The notes below the pieces were generated by a model, which did not search any database, had not been told where the DNA came from, and saw nothing but the letters and a program-made list of their open reading frames with translations. 64,000 nt of DNA from JBGAHD01 sp044226395 (GTDB lineage: Bacteria; Pseudomonadota; Gammaproteobacteria; Xanthomonadales; Ahniellaceae). Position numbers and translations under genes: made by a program. This document shows, in pieces, positions 62,346-64,000 of the stretch. Each line of letters starts with the position of its first letter. The stretch's first letter is position 1. Location of the stretch: NCBI GenBank assembly GCA_044226395.1, contig JBGAHD010000002.1:186001-250000 (forward strand), given 5' to 3'.

Positions 62346-64000
62346 TTACTTGCGACAGTCGAGCGCGCGATCGGCGCTGGTGCCCAGCGCCACACGCGAG
62401 ATCGCCATGTCCAACTTGCCCGTGGTGTCGATGCGCGCGGGCGTGGTCACTCGCGCCATCACCGCGCCAGCCGCGCGGAAACAATTGAGCGGCACCGACA
62501 GCGTGCGCCACTGCTGATCGGCGCTGAGCAAACCGTCGATGGCCACGGCGCCCCCGCAATCGCGACCGCAGTCGAGACGCAGCATCACCGGCTTCTTGTC
62601 GAGGTGATTCACGCGCAGGGTCAGCACCAGCGAGACGTCGCCATTGGTCTCGCGGCCGAGATCGATCTCGTCGTCGCGCGTGATCGCCACGCCCGCGGCG
62701 CGACCGCCGGCCCAGATGAAGCGGCGCGCGTCTTCCTGCGCGCGATAGTCGATGGCGCTGACGCGCAGCGCCTTGTCGGCGGTCGAGGCCGGCGTGGTGG
62801 TCAGCGTGCTGCGCGCGCCATCGGCGCCGATCAGTTCCACGCGCCAGCCCTTGCTGGCCACGCCGCGATCGAAATACACGCCGCTCGGCGCCTGTCCCGT
62901 GTCGATGTCGGACGCCTCCGGCAGCGCCGCGAGTTCTTGCGCTTGCGTGTAGTCCAAGCCATAGCCGAAGGCGAACAAGGGATCGTAGTTCGGCGCGCCC
63001 ACGTTCTGCGGCGCTTGGCCCGGCGTGCGCGGCCACGAGAACGACAGCTTGCCGTGGAAATCATTCTGGATCGCGCCATCGGCCTTGCGCAGCAGCACAT
63101 CGGCGACGCCTCCGCCTTCGGAACCGGGCAACCACGCGGCGACGAAGGCATTCGAGGCATTGATCTCGCGATTGACCCACAGCGGCCGACCGCTGAGGAA
63201 CACCGCGACCACCGGCACGCCGCTCGCGCGCAGTTGCTTGAGCAAGTTCAGATCGCGCTCGTCGCCGGGCTTGTAGGCGAGATTGGCCAGATCGCCGCGG
63301 AATTCCGCGTAGGGCTCTTCGCCGAAGACCACGATGGCGACATCGGGCTTGGTGGTGAAGCTGCCGTCGACCGACAAGGTCGCGGTCCCGCCCGCGGCGA
63401 GTATCTGTTCGCGCAGGCCGGCCCAGATCGATTGCGCGCGCGGGAAATACGCGGGGTTGTTGTCGACACCTTGCCAGTCGAGCGTCCAACCGCCGGCCTG
63501 CTTGCCGATGTTGTCGGCGCCATCGCCAGCGACCAGCACGTGCTGGCGCGGATCAATCGGCAGCACGCCACCATTGTTCTTGATCAACACCAGCGACTCG
63601 CGCACGGCGCGACGCGCGACGGCGCGATGCTCGGGCTTGGCCAGCAGTTCGAACTGACCACCGAGCGGACGCTGCGACGGCGCGCCGACATCGAACAGAC
63701 CCAGGCGGAACTTGGCGCGCAGAATGCGCGCGACCGCTTCATCGAGGCGCGCCATCGACACGCGACCGGCGCGCACGTGACGCACCATGCTGGTGTAGTA
63801 ATCGCGCCAGGACGCGGGCGTCATCATCATGTCGATGCCGGCGTTGAACGCGGCCGTGCAATCGGTGTTGGTGCAGCCGGGCAATTGCCCGTGCGCGTTC
63901 CAGTCGCTGACGGTGAAGCCTTCGAAGCCCAGGCGACCGCGCAGCACATCGACCAGCAGCGAGCGATTGCCGCTCATCTTCTGGCCGTTCCAGCTCGAAT
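62346..64000 (-). CDS. Family 3 glycoside hydrolase (exo-beta-glucosidase, ExoP-like), 5' end beyond window
   Basis: The C-terminal ~551 residues of a family 3 beta-glucosidase; the open frame runs to the window edge, where 'SSWNGQKMSGNRSLLVDVLR' continues an earlier part. The catalytic nucleophile Asp is in 'GFEGFTVSDWNAHGQ'. The second domain has 'SLVLIKNNGGVLPI' and 'AIVVFGEEPYAEFRGDL' with the glucosidase signature 'SGRPLWVN'. The last ~190 residues form an extra beta-sandwich ('ITRDDEIDLGRETNGDVSLV', 'LRLDCGRDCGGAV'), as in ExoP-type exo-1,3/1,4-glucanases. It releases glucose from beta-glucans or cello-oligosaccharides. It is upstream of the TonB receptor gene on the same strand and fits the sugar regulon. 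Confidence 0.9.
   Translation of the reverse strand, partial: SSWNGQKMSGNRSLLVDVLRGRLGFEGFTVSDWNAHGQLPGCTNTDCTAAFNAGIDMMMTPASWRDYYTSMVRHVRAGRVSMARLDEAVARILRAKFRLGLFDVGAPSQRPLGGQFELLAKPEHRAVARRAVRESLVLIKNNGGVLPIDPRQHVLVAGDGADNIGKQAGGWTLDWQGVDNNPAYFPRAQSIWAGLREQILAAGGTATLSVDGSFTTKPDVAIVVFGEEPYAEFRGDLANLAYKPGDERDLNLLKQLRASGVPVVAVFLSGRPLWVNREINASNAFVAAWLPGSEGGGVADVLLRKADGAIQNDFHGKLSFSWPRTPGQAPQNVGAPNYDPLFAFGYGLDYTQAQELAALPEASDIDTGQAPSGVYFDRGVASKGWRVELIGADGARSTLTTTPASTADKALRVSAIDYRAQEDARRFIWAGGRAAGVAITRDDEIDLGRETNGDVSLVLTLRVNHLDKKPVMLRLDCGRDCGGAVAIDGLLSADQQWRTLSVPLNCFRAAGAVMARVTTPARIDTTGKLDMAISRVALGTSADRALDCRK

Overview
The window is GC-rich (mostly well above 60%) and comes from a Gram-negative bacterium. 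TonB-dependent uptake, an outer-membrane barrel protein, lipoprotein and Tat-type signals, winged-helix/beta-propeller sensor genes and two secreted proteins with a C-terminal 'F-x-D-G-F-E' tail together suggest a gammaproteobacterium of the Lysobacterales (Xanthomonadales), perhaps Rhodanobacteraceae-like. That placement is inference. No rRNA, tRNA, CRISPR array, transposase or phage gene was seen.

Left part (1-17900). A truncated SUKH/SMI1-type immunity gene opens the window. A lipase and a fatty-acid desaturase follow as a coupled pair, then a Tat-exported dienelactone-hydrolase-like enzyme. Next is a beta-oxidation island: an acyl-CoA dehydrogenase diverges from a QsdR-like TetR regulator, which overlaps a hydratase/3-hydroxyacyl-CoA dehydrogenase followed by a thiolase, with a palindromic operator between the divergent genes. 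An AraC regulator diverges from a winged-helix/propeller sensor gene split by a frameshift. Then come a LuxR-type regulator, a secreted heparinase-like protein and a lipoprotein.

NRPS island (17996-32941, minus strand). Three one-module NRPS genes (C-A-T, C-A-T, C-A-T-reductase), an MFS exporter, an MbtH-like protein, a DUF6875-like protein and a genuine-looking kynurenine 3-monooxygenase lie in one tightly spaced array with mostly overlapping ends. The assembly line should make a reductively released, probably N-capped three-residue peptide. The monooxygenase suggests 3-hydroxykynurenine or a derivative as a building block. This is the best candidate for an undescribed system here.

Envelope-glycan island (33446-42727, plus strand). 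A class II aldolase, a tandem nucleotidyltransferase, a methyltransferase, a GT2 glycosyltransferase, a small GDPD-like phosphodiesterase, a polytopic membrane protein fused to a uridine-kinase-like domain, a HAD phosphatase and a GT87-like membrane protein follow each other, most joined by ATGA/GTGA overlaps. Together they look like a route that makes, activates and transfers an unusual sugar or polyol phosphate.

Right part (42764-64000). A DUF5916 outer-membrane protein, a low-GC FRG-domain gene (likely acquired), an ArsR regulator diverging from a double aspartyl protease with PDZ, and then a sugar-use region: glk-zwf diverging from a LacI regulator, a secreted NHL-repeat protein, a MocR regulator diverging from a zinc-ribbon/MBL protein, an SGLT-type symporter, a TonB receptor and a truncated family 3 beta-glucosidase. 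Sites of form GACA-N4-TGTC occur twice at glk/lacI and, with one change, upstream of the TonB receptor, which suggests one sugar regulon.
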